Positions 1 to 7,586 are shown, numbered from the stretch's first letter. The stretch: 20,226 nt of DNA from UBA6165 sp044233745 (GCA_044233745.1 JBIIJN010000050.1:1-20226), one strand, 5' to 3'. A program made the numbers and translations. The notes: a model not told the origin generated them from the sequence alone.

Positions 1-655
1 CACTCATTTTTGATGTTCCGTAGAGTCTATCAACAAATGTAATGGGCACTTCTTTAATTTTAAATCCATGTTTTTTGGCTGCATATTTCATACAAATTTG
101 AAAAGCATAACCCTTGAAATGGATGTTTTCAAATTTAATTTTTTGAAGCACATTGCGTCTGTAACATTTGAATCCAGCAGTGGTGTCAGCAATACCAATA
201 AACAAAATCATACGCACATAAACTGAGGCAAAATAGGACATCAAAATTCTTCCAAGCGGCCAGTTTTTCACTTTTCCTCCCCTACAATACCTGGATCCTA
301 TTGCTAAATCTGCTCCTTGATTGTGACAAGCTTCATAAAGTCGCTCCAAATCATCGGGATTGTGAGAAAAATCGCAATCCATTTCGAAGGTGTATTCATA
401 ATTTCGCGCCAAACTCCATTTGAATCCATGGATATAAGCCGTACCTAAACCTAATTTGCCACTCCTTTCCTCGATGTACAATTGATTCGGAAATTCCAAC
501 ATCAGTTCTTTTACTTTCTGAGCGGTGCCATCTGGAGAGTTATCGTCGATAATCAATAAATCAAATTGTTTTTCATAAGAAAACACACGACGAATCATGG
601 TTTCAATGTTTTCGATTTCATTGTATGTTGGTATGATTACGACGCTATCAGACAT
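1..655 (-). CDS. Polyprenol-phosphate mannosyltransferase-type glycosyltransferase (GT2), 3' end missing
   Basis: Reading the minus strand from the ATG at 655-653 gives 218 open residues running off the left edge, so the C-terminus is missing. It is a GT-A fold family 2 glycosyltransferase of the dolichol/polyprenol-phosphate mannose synthase type. Visible landmarks are PTYNE at residues 9-13, DDNSPDGTA at 37-45 (nucleotide-binding loop), the metal-binding DxD as D92-C-D94, a GSRY segment near 138, and the family hallmark FVDRLYGTSKMS at the cut end. The known role of the family is to move a sugar, usually mannose, from a nucleotide donor onto a polyprenyl phosphate at the cytoplasmic membrane face, feeding glycan or glycoprotein synthesis. 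The exact sugar cannot be read. It is divergent from panB and separated from it by repeat DNA. The family is usually about 240 residues, so only a short tail is lost. Confidence 0.9.
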   Translation of the reverse strand, partial: MSDSVVIIPTYNEIENIETMIRRVFSYEKQFDLLIIDDNSPDGTAQKVKELMLEFPNQLYIEERSGKLGLGTAYIHGFKWSLARNYEYTFEMDCDFSHNPDDLERLYEACHNQGADLAIGSRYCRGGKVKNWPLGRILMSYFASVYVRMILFIGIADTTAGFKCYRRNVLQKIKFENIHFKGYAFQICMKYAAKKHGFKIKEVPITFVDRLYGTSKMS

Positions 656-813
656 GTGCAAATTTTCAAACCGCTAAGATAGTTCAATTTTGATTTTCAC
701 TTGGCGCAACTACTAAATTTGTGACTTTTTTGATTGAACGGAGGGTTGTGTTAAGTAACTGGTAAATGGGGGCGTGTTTTGTTTGATTTTCCAGAAAACC
801 TATTTTCTTCGTA

Positions 814-966
814 TCTCATGTTTTCTATTGTTCCTTTTTTCGTGAGTCGGTACAAGTTGTGGTTCACTTTTCTCATGTTTTCTCATGTTTTCTTTTGTTT
901 CTTATCTTCCTTTTGTGGTTCAGTTCTTCTCATGTTTTCTTTTGTTACTTGTGTGGCTCACTTCTC
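814..966. repeat. Three degenerate tandem copies of a TCTCATGTTTTCT...TGTGGYTCA unit
   Basis: Copies start at 814, 871 and 928, a regular spacing of 57 nt. Each opens with TCTCATGTTTTCT, continues with a TTGTT-containing T-rich stretch, and closes with TGTGG(T/C)TCA near 858, 915 and 952. The second copy carries an internal duplication of TCTCATGTTT. The units diverge by small insertions. There is no coding explanation. A related motif (TTATGTTCC steps ending in TATGTGG) lies on the other side of the panB operon at 3648-3674. Confidence 0.65.
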
Positions 967-1032
967 TGTTAATCTTTGCTAACTTCAGTCAATCATACGA
1001 AATTTTGTTTTCACCGCTTCTGTGAACCCGAA

Positions 1033-1064
1033 TTTAGCTCCATCCAAGATAAAACTTATCTTTG
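1033..1064 (+). promoter_or_regulatory. Bacteroidota-type promoter for the panB operon
   Basis: A -7 element TATCTTTG (1057-1064) matches TAnnTTTG exactly. A TTTA (1033-1036) lies 20 nt upstream as a near-match to the TTTG -33 element. Transcription would start just before the ATG at 1080, which argues against the in-frame TTG at 1062 as the start because that codon sits inside the promoter. Confidence 0.6.
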
Positions 1065-1079
1065 CCTAAAATTTGGTTT

Positions 1080-1898
1080 ATGTCCACATATTTCAAGCAA
1101 GAAAAAAGAGTTACTACCCACGTTTTATCAGAAATGAAAGCCCGCGGAGAGAAAATCTCAATGCTCACATCCTATGATTTTTCAATGGCGAGAATCGTTG
1201 ACGAGGCAGGAATTGATGTGATTTTGGTAGGCGACTCGGCATCCAATGTGATGGCGGGACATGAAACCACTTTACCCATCACACTCGACCAGATGATTTA
1301 CCACGCTTCGTCGGTTGTGCGTGCTGTAACCCGAGCCTTGGTGGTTGTGGATATGCCATTTGGCTCCTATCAAGGCAATTCAAAAGAAGCACTCTCCAAT
1401 GCCATCCGTATCATGAAAGAATCTGGTGGACATTCGGTGAAATTGGAAGGCGGTCGCGAAATCAAAGAATCAATCGAACGGATTATTTCTGCTGGAATTC
1501 CCGTAATGGGTCACTTGGGTTTAACACCACAATCAATCTACAAATTTGGCACATACACCGTGCGCGCTAAAGAAGAAGATGAAGCTCAACGTTTGATTGA
1601 AGATGCCAAAACACTTGAAAATGCTGGGTGTTTCGCTATAGTTTTAGAGAAAATTCCAGCGAAATTGGCCAAACAAGTTGCAGAAAGTGTTACCATACCA
1701 ATCATCGGCATTGGTGCGGGTAATGGCGTTGACGGACAGGTCTTGGTTATACACGATATGTTGGGCATCAACAATGAGTTTAATCCGCGTTTTTTGAGAA
1801 AATATGCGAATCTATATGACACGATGATTCAAGCATTTGATAGCTACAACAGAGACGTGAAAAGTGGCGATTTCCCGAACGAAAAAGAACAATATTGA
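1080..1898 (+). CDS. panB: 3-methyl-2-oxobutanoate hydroxymethyltransferase (ketopantoate hydroxymethyltransferase)
   Basis: PanB transfers a hydroxymethyl group from 5,10-methylenetetrahydrofolate to 2-oxoisovalerate, giving ketopantoate, the first step of pantothenate and coenzyme A synthesis in the cytosol. The 272-residue product has the usual family length. Family landmarks are MLTSYDFSMARI (28-39), LVGDSASNV with Mg2+ ligand D52, VVDMPFGSY with second ligand D91, K121 in SVKLEGG, GHLGLTPQS (144-152), the catalytic Glu E190 in VLEKIP, and IIGIGAGNGVDGQ. The ATG at 1080 is chosen over an upstream in-frame TTG because it gives the normal length and lies just after a good promoter. It is the first gene of a three-gene operon and its TGA stop shares one base with the next ATG. 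panC, panD and panE are not in the window. Confidence 0.97.
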   Translation: MSTYFKQEKRVTTHVLSEMKARGEKISMLTSYDFSMARIVDEAGIDVILVGDSASNVMAGHETTLPITLDQMIYHASSVVRAVTRALVVVDMPFGSYQGNSKEALSNAIRIMKESGGHSVKLEGGREIKESIERIISAGIPVMGHLGLTPQSIYKFGTYTVRAKEEDEAQRLIEDAKTLENAGCFAIVLEKIPAKLAKQVAESVTIPIIGIGAGNGVDGQVLVIHDMLGINNEFNPRFLRKYANLYDTMIQAFDSYNRDVKSGDFPNEKEQY

Positions 1899-2584
1899 TG
1901 GTAGAAATTCTTTACGAGGACAACCACATTATCATCATCAACAAGCGCTCGGGAGATATTACCCAAGGCGATAAAACCGGCGACGACCCCGTGGGTGAAG
2001 AGGTGAAAACCTACATCAAAAAGAAATACAACAAGCCTGGAAATGTGTTTTTGGGCGTGGCGCATCGACTTGATCGTCCTGTTTCTGGAATTTTAGTTTT
2101 CGCCCGAACATCTAAAGCTTTAGAACGCTTGGGTGCGATGTTTCGCGAAAAAGAACTTCAAAAAACTTATTGGGCCATTGTGGAACGAGCACCAGAAATA
2201 GAGCAGGGAACACTCACGAACTACATCGCCAAAAACCAAGAAAAAAACAAATCGCGCGTAGTAGATGCCAAACATAAAGAAGCCAAATTGGCCAGTTTGA
2301 GCTATCGCACTTTGGCGAAATCTGATAAATACACCCTCTTAGAAGTTGATTTGCACACCGGTCGCCACCATCAAATACGCGTTCAGTTGTCAAATATGGG
2401 CTGCATCATCAAAGGCGACTTGAAATATGGTGCCAAACGGAGCAACAATGATGGCTCTATTTCTTTGCATTCTCGAAAAATCAAATTTGAGCATCCTGTT
2501 TCCAAAGAGCACATTGAAGTAACTGCACCTTGCCAAAAAAATGATGCGCTTTGGTCGTTTTTTGAGACAGAAATGGAAAAATAA
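1898..2584 (+). CDS. RluA-family RNA pseudouridine synthase
   Basis: This 228-residue protein is a stand-alone catalytic domain of the RluA/RluD/TruC family, which isomerises uridine to pseudouridine in rRNA or tRNA. The signature HRLDRPVSG lies at 56-64, with the catalytic nucleophile Asp59. GRHHQIRVQL at 155-164 is the second family motif. There is no N-terminal S4 RNA-binding domain, so it resembles the short RluA/TruC-like members; the target nucleotide cannot be read from sequence. The ATG overlaps the panB stop by one base (TGATG), and the following transporter starts 2 nt after this stop, so translation is probably coupled. A functional link to pantothenate synthesis is not obvious and may be only co-transcription. 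Confidence 0.93.
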   Translation: MVEILYEDNHIIIINKRSGDITQGDKTGDDPVGEEVKTYIKKKYNKPGNVFLGVAHRLDRPVSGILVFARTSKALERLGAMFREKELQKTYWAIVERAPEIEQGTLTNYIAKNQEKNKSRVVDAKHKEAKLASLSYRTLAKSDKYTLLEVDLHTGRHHQIRVQLSNMGCIIKGDLKYGAKRSNNDGSISLHSRKIKFEHPVSKEHIEVTAPCQKNDALWSFFETEMEK

Positions 2585-2586
2585 AA

Positions 2587-3573
2587 ATGCGAAACATCCT
2601 CAAAAATATCGACTTTCTCTTACCAGGTTTGATATCGATGATTTTGCTCGCTTGGTTGTTTCCTTTTCAAGATTCGTATGAACAATTCATTCCTTTCAAT
2701 GCCATTAAATTCTGGGGAGTTGTTGCAGTTTTCTTGCTCTATGGCATGAAACTTTCACCTTCAGAAATGCGCAAAGATTTGTTCAACTGGCGCCTACATT
2801 TACTTGCACAAGGCAGCACATATCTGCTGATACCCATTCTTGTTTTGTTGTTTTATCCGGTTTTTGGTCAAGGTGAATACGCGAAATTTTGGCAGGCGGT
2901 TTTTTTTCTATCCGTGCTGCCTTCTACCGTCACAATGTCGGTTATTTTTGTTGCGAAAACCAATGGTAATCTGGGTGGTGCCATATTCAACTCGAGTATT
3001 TCCGGTTTTCTAGGAATTTTAATTACCCCGCTTTGGCTCAGTTTTTTCCTCAATACCCAAGGAGAAGCTTTTGACGCGTCGGACTTAATGATTCGCTTGG
3101 TGGAGCAGATCGTGCTGCCCATTATTTTGGGTATGATTTTGCGGCTTTTTTTCGAGCATCCAGTAAAATTGGTAATCAGCAAGCTTCTGCATTTCGATAA
3201 AGTAGTAGTGATGATGATTGTGTATGGCAGTTTCTCCAATGCCTTTAATCAAAACATGTTCGAACTGATTCCCACCGCCCAACTCATCGTTTTGATGGCT
3301 TTGGTGATATCCTTGCATCTAACCGTTTTCGAGTTGCTCGGCTTCATCGGACGTTTGGTCAAATTGCCTCTTCGCGACCGAATGACCCTGACCTTTTGCG
3401 GCTCGCAGAAATCACTGGTGCATGGCTCCGTTTTCGCAATGCTCGTTTTCGAAAGTCCTGAAATGCAAGTTTTCGCCCTACTGCCCGTAATGATTTACCA
3501 TGCTTTTCAACTGCTTTTTGCCAGTTATAAATCGATTTATTGGGGAAGAAATACGAAAGAGGTGACAGAATAG
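2587..3573 (+). CDS. Bile acid:sodium symporter-like (BASS/SBF-like) membrane transporter
   Basis: The 328-residue protein is very hydrophobic, with about ten predicted membrane segments. It carries landmarks of the SBF-like (YfeH-type, PF13593-like) branch of the BASS superfamily: FLLYGMKLS (49-57), LPSTVTMSV (111-119), GAIFNSSIS (131-139) and FCGSQKS near 271. These match the discontinuous-helix ion/substrate regions of the family. BASS proteins typically couple uptake or export of organic anions to Na+. The substrate is unknown here. Position directly after panB and the RluA-like gene (2-nt gap) suggests co-transcription. Salmonella PanS, a different BASS branch, moves ketopantoate, so a pantothenate-pathway anion is a reasonable guess. 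The start ATG follows the preceding TAA without room for an alternative. Confidence 0.88.
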   Translation: MRNILKNIDFLLPGLISMILLAWLFPFQDSYEQFIPFNAIKFWGVVAVFLLYGMKLSPSEMRKDLFNWRLHLLAQGSTYLLIPILVLLFYPVFGQGEYAKFWQAVFFLSVLPSTVTMSVIFVAKTNGNLGGAIFNSSISGFLGILITPLWLSFFLNTQGEAFDASDLMIRLVEQIVLPIILGMILRLFFEHPVKLVISKLLHFDKVVVMMIVYGSFSNAFNQNMFELIPTAQLIVLMALVISLHLTVFELLGFIGRLVKLPLRDRMTLTFCGSQKSLVHGSVFAMLVFESPEMQVFALLPVMIYHAFQLLFASYKSIYWGRNTKEVTE

Positions 3574-3619
3574 TACATTATTAAACACTTATATTTGTTC
3601 TAACACCTCGTCCTCGCCA

Positions 3620-3763
3620 AAAACTTGTTTGCAAACCTTCTGTTTTCTTATGTTCCTTATGTTCCTTATGTGGTAGTTTTCCATTCCTCAGATGTCATCT
3701 CAACAGTTTATTAACCAAAACCATACCTCAGAAAACTTGTTTCCAAAACTTCTGTTTTCTTAT
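3620..3763. repeat. Pair of 32-nt direct repeats, 30/32 identical
   Basis: Copies occupy 3620-3651 and 3732-3763. Each begins AAAACTTGTTT and ends TTCTGTTTTCTTAT, and they differ only at positions 12 and 17 of the unit. The starts are 112 nt apart. Nothing in the spacer resembles a mobile gene. Confidence 0.8.
3648..3674. repeat. 9-nt tandem repeat TTATGTTCC
   Basis: Two perfect TTATGTTCC units (3648-3656, 3657-3665) are followed by a third, diverged TTATGTGGT. The repeat begins inside the end of the first 32-nt direct repeat copy. The run ends in TATGTGG, like the closing TGTGG of the array at 814-966. Confidence 0.75.
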
Positions 3764-3815
3764 CACATCCGACTTCCTTTTCTATACATTTCATCTTGGT
3801 TTTGCCAAATTTTCT

Positions 3816-3823
3816 TACGTTTG
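3816..3823 (+). promoter_or_regulatory. Candidate -7 element upstream of the DUF5995 gene
   Basis: TACGTTTG matches TAnnTTTG and lies 17 nt before the ATG at 3841. The -33 partner is weak: CTTG at 3795-3798, with a 17-nt spacer. This would give a very short leader. Confidence 0.4.
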
Positions 3824-3840
3824 TTCACTAAATTTTATCC

Positions 3841-4689
3841 ATGCAAAGGACCAAAAGCTTCCCATCCTCCCAACCAGTCTCAACCATCACTCAAGTTATC
3901 GCAGAGTTAGAGGGTATCATCGACTGGAGTATCGAAAACAACAGCCGCATTGGTTATTTCGCTGTGCTCTATCATCGGGTAACCTGTCGCATCAAAGATG
4001 GAATCGCCAACAACGAATTTCAAGATGGACCGCGCATGGAAAAATTAGACGTATTATTTGCTTTGCGTTACATCGATGCTTGGAAAGCCTGGATATCTGG
4101 CCAGCCTTTAACGCAAAGCTGGCAAGTGGCTTTCGATGCCAGTAAAAACGGTGGTACTGTTATTTTGCAACAAATGCTCTTGGGTATCAATGCTCACATC
4201 AACTTAGATTTGGGGATTGCCACAAGCGAAACTGTTGGTAGTCAAGGTAGCATTGAAAACATCCTACACGATTTCGATACCATAAACGCGATTTTAGCCT
4301 CTTTGGTAGATGAAGTGCAAAACGACCTCAGTCAAGTGTCACCCCTCATCCGTTTGGTAGATAAATTTGGCAAAGGTCGTCAAGACAAACTAGCTACTTT
4401 TAGCATTGATATTGCCCGAACAGGAGCTTGGTATTTTTCATGTTTGGTGCATACTTGTTCAACTACTGATTTGCCAGAACTCATTGCAGAACGCGATGCT
4501 TCTATTGCAAAATTAGCATCGAGCTTAGCCAAACCCAAGTCGTGGCTGCTGCGTAGCTTTGTGAGAATAGCCAGTTGGTTCGAATGGCGCCAACCCAAAG
4601 TTATTATCGAGAAATTGAGATTTGTTGTGCAGCAGCAATCGGGACAAACTTTCGTGAAGCGTTACTTTTCCAAGCTCATTTCGCGTTGA
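3841..4689 (+). CDS. DUF5995 family protein of unknown function
   Basis: The 282-residue product has no signal peptide and looks soluble and largely helical. The segment GINAHINLDLGIA (115-127), preceded by HRVT at 45-48 and a QQMLLG lead-in, matches what I recall of the DUF5995 family, which is found in Bacteroidota and Actinobacteria. Conserved His and Asp residues (H45, H119, D123) could form a metal or catalytic site, but no function is established to my knowledge. The C-terminus (about 230-282) is basic and Trp/Arg-rich. It is a single gene in its own transcription context: 267 nt after the BASS gene and 96 nt before the next gene. The ATG at 3841 is the first good start after a possible -7 element. 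Family assignment is from motif memory only. Confidence 0.75.
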   Translation: MQRTKSFPSSQPVSTITQVIAELEGIIDWSIENNSRIGYFAVLYHRVTCRIKDGIANNEFQDGPRMEKLDVLFALRYIDAWKAWISGQPLTQSWQVAFDASKNGGTVILQQMLLGINAHINLDLGIATSETVGSQGSIENILHDFDTINAILASLVDEVQNDLSQVSPLIRLVDKFGKGRQDKLATFSIDIARTGAWYFSCLVHTCSTTDLPELIAERDASIAKLASSLAKPKSWLLRSFVRIASWFEWRQPKVIIEKLRFVVQQQSGQTFVKRYFSKLISR

Positions 4690-4721
4690 TTTTCTGTGAT
4701 TTACGAAATTTTTAATAGGTC

Positions 4722-4751
4722 TTTGTGTTTAGTCAAATTTGACTACTTTTA
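4722..4751 (+). promoter_or_regulatory. Candidate promoter for the T9SS-exported protein
   Basis: TTTG (4722-4725) is followed after 18 nt by TACTTTTA (4744-4751), which differs from TAnnTTTG in the last base. It sits 34 nt before the ATG at 4786. The same TACTTTTA octamer occurs before kmo. Confidence 0.45.
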
Positions 4752-4785
4752 CCACAACCAAAAGCTAAATCAATAAGCTATTTTT

Positions 4786-5916
4786 ATGACAAAATCACAC
4801 TTTTTTTCTATCCCGGCTGCTCTTATTCTCGCTGCTTTTTCACATCAAGCATCTGCCCAAATCACCGTGATAGCTTCAGATTTCCCCGGCAAAGGAGACA
4901 CCGTTCGATATTCTGTGACCAACAATATTTTCAATAATTACACCGAAACAGGCGCTAATTTCAATTGGGATTTTTCCAACCTCACGCCGCAATCACAAAC
5001 ATTGATGAAACATTTCAGTGTAGATGATGCTGATATCATTACTCAATCTCTTTTCGGAAGCACGGTAATTCCCAAATACCGCGCAACCTATTACCTCCCG
5101 GCACGTGAATTGCCTCTAGCAACGTTGAGTGGGCTTTTGGATTTGCCAATCGATGAAATTTATCGTTTTTATCGCAAAACCAATGATGAAATGACTGTTA
5201 TTGGTCTTTCCATTTCTGCCATGGGCTTTGGAATTGGAAAAAGAGCTGATTCTTTAGAAATTGCGTATAAATTTCCTATGGTTTTTGGTCAGTCCTTCAA
5301 CTCAGAAGGTTCTGTGGATTTGGATTTGTCAGCAGTAGCTCCGTTCCGCCTCAAACAATTCCGAACAAGAGAAAGCGAAGTTGATGGATGGGGAACCATT
5401 ACAACACCTTACGGCACATTCGAATGTTTGCGCATACACCACGTCATCAACGAATTTGACTCGGTGCTTATCGATTTAGGCGACGGTCCCACTTGGATAG
5501 CAATTCCAATACCAACCATCCACGAGTATGAATGGTGGACAAACAATCAAAAAGGCCCGATTTTAAAAGCCAAAGCCAATGAAATTTTCGGTTTTCAGTT
5601 GTTTAATGAAGTGATGTATCGCGATATTTTCAGAGATGACTTGAATGTGTCTGTTGCCGATTTCGCTCAGAACCAAATTCGCGTTTATCCTAATCCAGCA
5701 AGCACACACTTGTTTATCGAATTGAACGAAAATGTCCTTGCTCCAAAACAAATTGTCGTCTATAATCCCAGTGGGAAATGGGTGCATACTTTTGGCCCGG
5801 AGGCTATCACTATTGAACCAGGCAGAATAAAGCTAGACGTGAAAAATTTAAGTAAAGGAATCTATTTCTTGAATCTTGTAAACAATCTTGAGGTTTTGAA
5901 AATATCAATCGACTAA
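4786..5916 (+). CDS. Exported protein with type IX secretion C-terminal sorting domain
   Basis: The 376-residue protein begins with a Sec signal peptide (lysine at 3, hydrophobic core 6-18, likely cleavage after ASA at 22-24). It ends with a Por/T9SS type A sorting domain at about 295-376: IRVYPNPASTHLFIEL at the front, an IVVYNPSGKWV strand in the middle, and LSKGIYFLNLVNN then a terminal LKISID strand. T9SS cargo is carried across the outer membrane and usually has this domain removed while being anchored or released. The body (25-290) is rich in beta-type sequence with many aromatic residues and no recognised enzyme motif; there is a Trp-rich EYEWWTNN near 247. Its role is unknown. It stands alone, not in an obvious operon. 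Confidence 0.88.
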   Translation: MTKSHFFSIPAALILAAFSHQASAQITVIASDFPGKGDTVRYSVTNNIFNNYTETGANFNWDFSNLTPQSQTLMKHFSVDDADIITQSLFGSTVIPKYRATYYLPARELPLATLSGLLDLPIDEIYRFYRKTNDEMTVIGLSISAMGFGIGKRADSLEIAYKFPMVFGQSFNSEGSVDLDLSAVAPFRLKQFRTRESEVDGWGTITTPYGTFECLRIHHVINEFDSVLIDLGDGPTWIAIPIPTIHEYEWWTNNQKGPILKAKANEIFGFQLFNEVMYRDIFRDDLNVSVADFAQNQIRVYPNPASTHLFIELNENVLAPKQIVVYNPSGKWVHTFGPEAITIEPGRIKLDVKNLSKGIYFLNLVNNLEVLKISID

Positions 5917-6217
5917 AATTGGGCGATACCATACAGTTTTGGTAAATCACAACATCAGGCATATGGCACAAATGGAACGCGTTTTGAAAATAGCAGTCCA
6001 AAAATAAGCGCTTCTTGCTCAGGAAATTGTTTGAAATCAAGAGCTTAATTTGTGAATTTTTGAACTTTATTTTTTATTTCTTTTAAGAATATCAAAAATG
6101 TGTAAAACTGAACAAAATCATTTCTGAATTTGGAGGTGCGTGTGCGCTAATGTTTACTTTTACGAGGTAATTTAAACCATGTGGGTTACGTTTTGTTACT
6201 CGTGTAAACATTCAATT
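5917..6217. other. Intergenic region before kmo
   Basis: About 300 bases without a supportable gene. It is AT-rich, with a weak imperfect inverted repeat (GCTTCTTG near 6010, CAAGAGC near 6040) that lacks a U-tract at the right place. The only other signal is a possible kmo promoter at its right end. Confidence 0.5.
6129..6162 (+). promoter_or_regulatory. Weak candidate promoter for kmo-kynA
   Basis: TTTG (6129-6132), a 22-nt spacer and TACTTTTA (6155-6162). The spacer is long and the -7 element has an A instead of the final G. A second TACGTTTT lies at 6187-6194 without a clear -33 box. Confidence 0.3.
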
Positions 6218-7567
6218 ATGGCGCAGAAAAAAGCAATGATTATTGGTTCAGGCTTGGTCGGTTCACTTTGGTCGGTATATCTCAATCAATCAGGATTCGA
6301 TGTAGAGGTTTATGAACGCAGAAAAGACATGCGTTTGACACAAATTTCGGCAGGAAAATCAATCAATTTGGCTATGTCTTATCGAGGTTGGAAAGCCTTG
6401 GATGCTGTTGGTGTGGGAGATGAAATTCGTGAAATTGCCATCCCGATGTGGGGCCGAACCATGCATCATGTTGATGGTTCAACCAGCTATCAGCCTTACG
6501 GTCGAGAAGACCAATGTATATATTCTGTTTCTCGTGGTGATATCAATGCCAAACTCATGACCATCGCCGAAGATAAAGGCGACGCCAAAATTCATTTCAA
6601 CATGGAATGCGTGGATGTGGACATGAACGCCGGTAAAGCGACTTTTCAAAATACCGTGACAGGTGAATTGGTTCACGCCGAAGCCGATTTGATTTTCGCG
6701 GCAGATGGCTCTTTTTCGGCAGCACGTTACAAAGGTATGCAACGCACGGATCGTTTCAATTTCTCGCAAAACTACATCCCCGATGGCTATAAGGAAATTC
6801 TCCTTCCCGCCAATCCTGATGGCTCTTATAAACTTGAAAAAGAAACGCTGCACATTTGGCCGCGCGAACGTTTTATGATGATTGCATTACCCAATTTTGA
6901 TGGCTCATATACCTGCACCTTGTTCATGCCTTTTGATGACCACGAATTTTGCTTCGAAAATCTGAAAACAGACGCCGATGTGACACACTTTTTCAAAACT
7001 GTGTTCCCAGATTTTTATGAATTGATGCCCAATGTAGCCGAAGTTTGGCACGATCATCCTTTGTCTTCTCTGGCGATTATTCGCTGCTATCCTTGGACCA
7101 AAGACAAACTCGTTCTGATGGGTGATGCTGCTCATGCCACAGTGCCATTCTACGGACAAGGGATGAACTGCGGTTTTGAAGACTGCTTTGAGCTCGATGC
7201 CTGCATGAAACAGCATCCGAATGATTACAAAGCCGCTTTTGATGCCTACCAAAAAAGTCGTAAACCCAACGGTGATGCCATGCAAGATTTAAGTTTGGAA
7301 AATTACATCGTGATGCGCGACTTGGTGGCCGATCCCGATTTCTTATTGCTCAAAAAAGTGGAGTCTCGAATAAATGCGCTTTATCCTGAACAATATTTCC
7401 CGAAATATTCTATGGTTTCTTTTTCTGATATTCCTTATCACACAGCGCTAACCAAAGGCACTGAGCAAGAGAATATGATTAAGGCATTAATTGAAGAAAA
7501 ATGCATCACCGCAGAAACAAGCATTGAAAATATCGATGCCTTGGTTTCCGCTTATATGACTAGATAA
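6218..7567 (+). CDS. kmo: Kynurenine 3-monooxygenase
   Basis: KMO is a flavin monooxygenase that uses NADPH and O2 to convert L-kynurenine to 3-hydroxykynurenine. The 449-residue product shows the FAD-binding GxGxxG as GSGLVG (10-15) followed by the acidic end of strand two (VYERR, E33). GKSINLAMSYRG is the KMO-specific stretch, and LVLMGDAAHATVPFYGQGMN (299-318) gives the second FAD motif GDAAHA plus the substrate-side PFYGQGMN loop. Length is close to other bacterial enzymes, which lack the C-terminal membrane anchor of eukaryotic KMO. I chose the ATG at 6218 because it puts the Rossmann strand at residue 6 as in homologues. An in-frame ATG at 6179 would add 13 unlikely Cys/Trp-rich residues. 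It is followed 19 nt later by kynA, so the two are probably co-transcribed. Confidence 0.95.
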   Translation: MAQKKAMIIGSGLVGSLWSVYLNQSGFDVEVYERRKDMRLTQISAGKSINLAMSYRGWKALDAVGVGDEIREIAIPMWGRTMHHVDGSTSYQPYGREDQCIYSVSRGDINAKLMTIAEDKGDAKIHFNMECVDVDMNAGKATFQNTVTGELVHAEADLIFAADGSFSAARYKGMQRTDRFNFSQNYIPDGYKEILLPANPDGSYKLEKETLHIWPRERFMMIALPNFDGSYTCTLFMPFDDHEFCFENLKTDADVTHFFKTVFPDFYELMPNVAEVWHDHPLSSLAIIRCYPWTKDKLVLMGDAAHATVPFYGQGMNCGFEDCFELDACMKQHPNDYKAAFDAYQKSRKPNGDAMQDLSLENYIVMRDLVADPDFLLLKKVESRINALYPEQYFPKYSMVSFSDIPYHTALTKGTEQENMIKALIEEKCITAETSIENIDALVSAYMTR

Positions 7568-7586
7568 CAAGTAGATACGATAATTT

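Larger units (their letters stand above)
656..1079. other. Repeat-bearing intergenic region between divergent genes
   Basis: No convincing gene lies in these 424 bases. The plus strand is strongly T-rich, and short open frames here read as low-complexity Phe/Ser/Leu strings. It contains the three-copy TCTCATG array (814-966) and the panB promoter (1033-1064). No clear -7 element was found for the minus-strand glycosyltransferase. Confidence 0.7.
3574..3840. other. Intergenic region with direct and tandem repeats
   Basis: There is no supportable gene. A TATATTTG (3590-3597) looks like an isolated -7 element but has no good -33 partner. The segment holds the 9-nt tandem repeat and the two 32-nt direct repeats listed separately, then a possible promoter for the next gene. 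No clear rho-independent terminator for the upstream operon was found. Confidence 0.6.

Noticed and set aside
779..982. Open frame of 67 codons with a TTG start upstream of panB
   Set aside because: It is low-complexity Phe/Ser/Val sequence produced by the T-rich repeat array, has no promoter or start context, and matches no family.
1062..1079. Upstream in-frame TTG start for panB, adding MPKIWF
   Set aside because: The TTG is inside the TATCTTTG promoter element and the extra residues are not part of the family.
3620..3763. CRISPR-like appearance of the 32-nt repeat pair
   Set aside because: Only two copies with an 80-nt spacer that itself holds repeats, no regular spacing and no cas genes.
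3692..3910. 72-codon open frame overlapping the start of the DUF5995 gene
   Set aside because: It lies in repeat DNA, overlaps the real gene in another frame, and has unstructured Ser/Phe/Pro-rich composition.
6008..6045. Possible terminator after the T9SS protein gene
   Set aside because: The inverted repeat is imperfect with a long loop, and the following DNA lacks a run of T at the right distance.
6179..6217. Upstream ATG for kmo adding 13 residues
   Set aside because: It adds Cys/Trp-rich residues ahead of the FAD-binding strand, unlike homologues. It cannot be fully excluded because a weak promoter lies just upstream.
6479..7285. Two minus-strand open frames of about 125 codons inside kmo
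   Set aside because: Both are antisense shadows of a clear kmo reading frame and show no family features.
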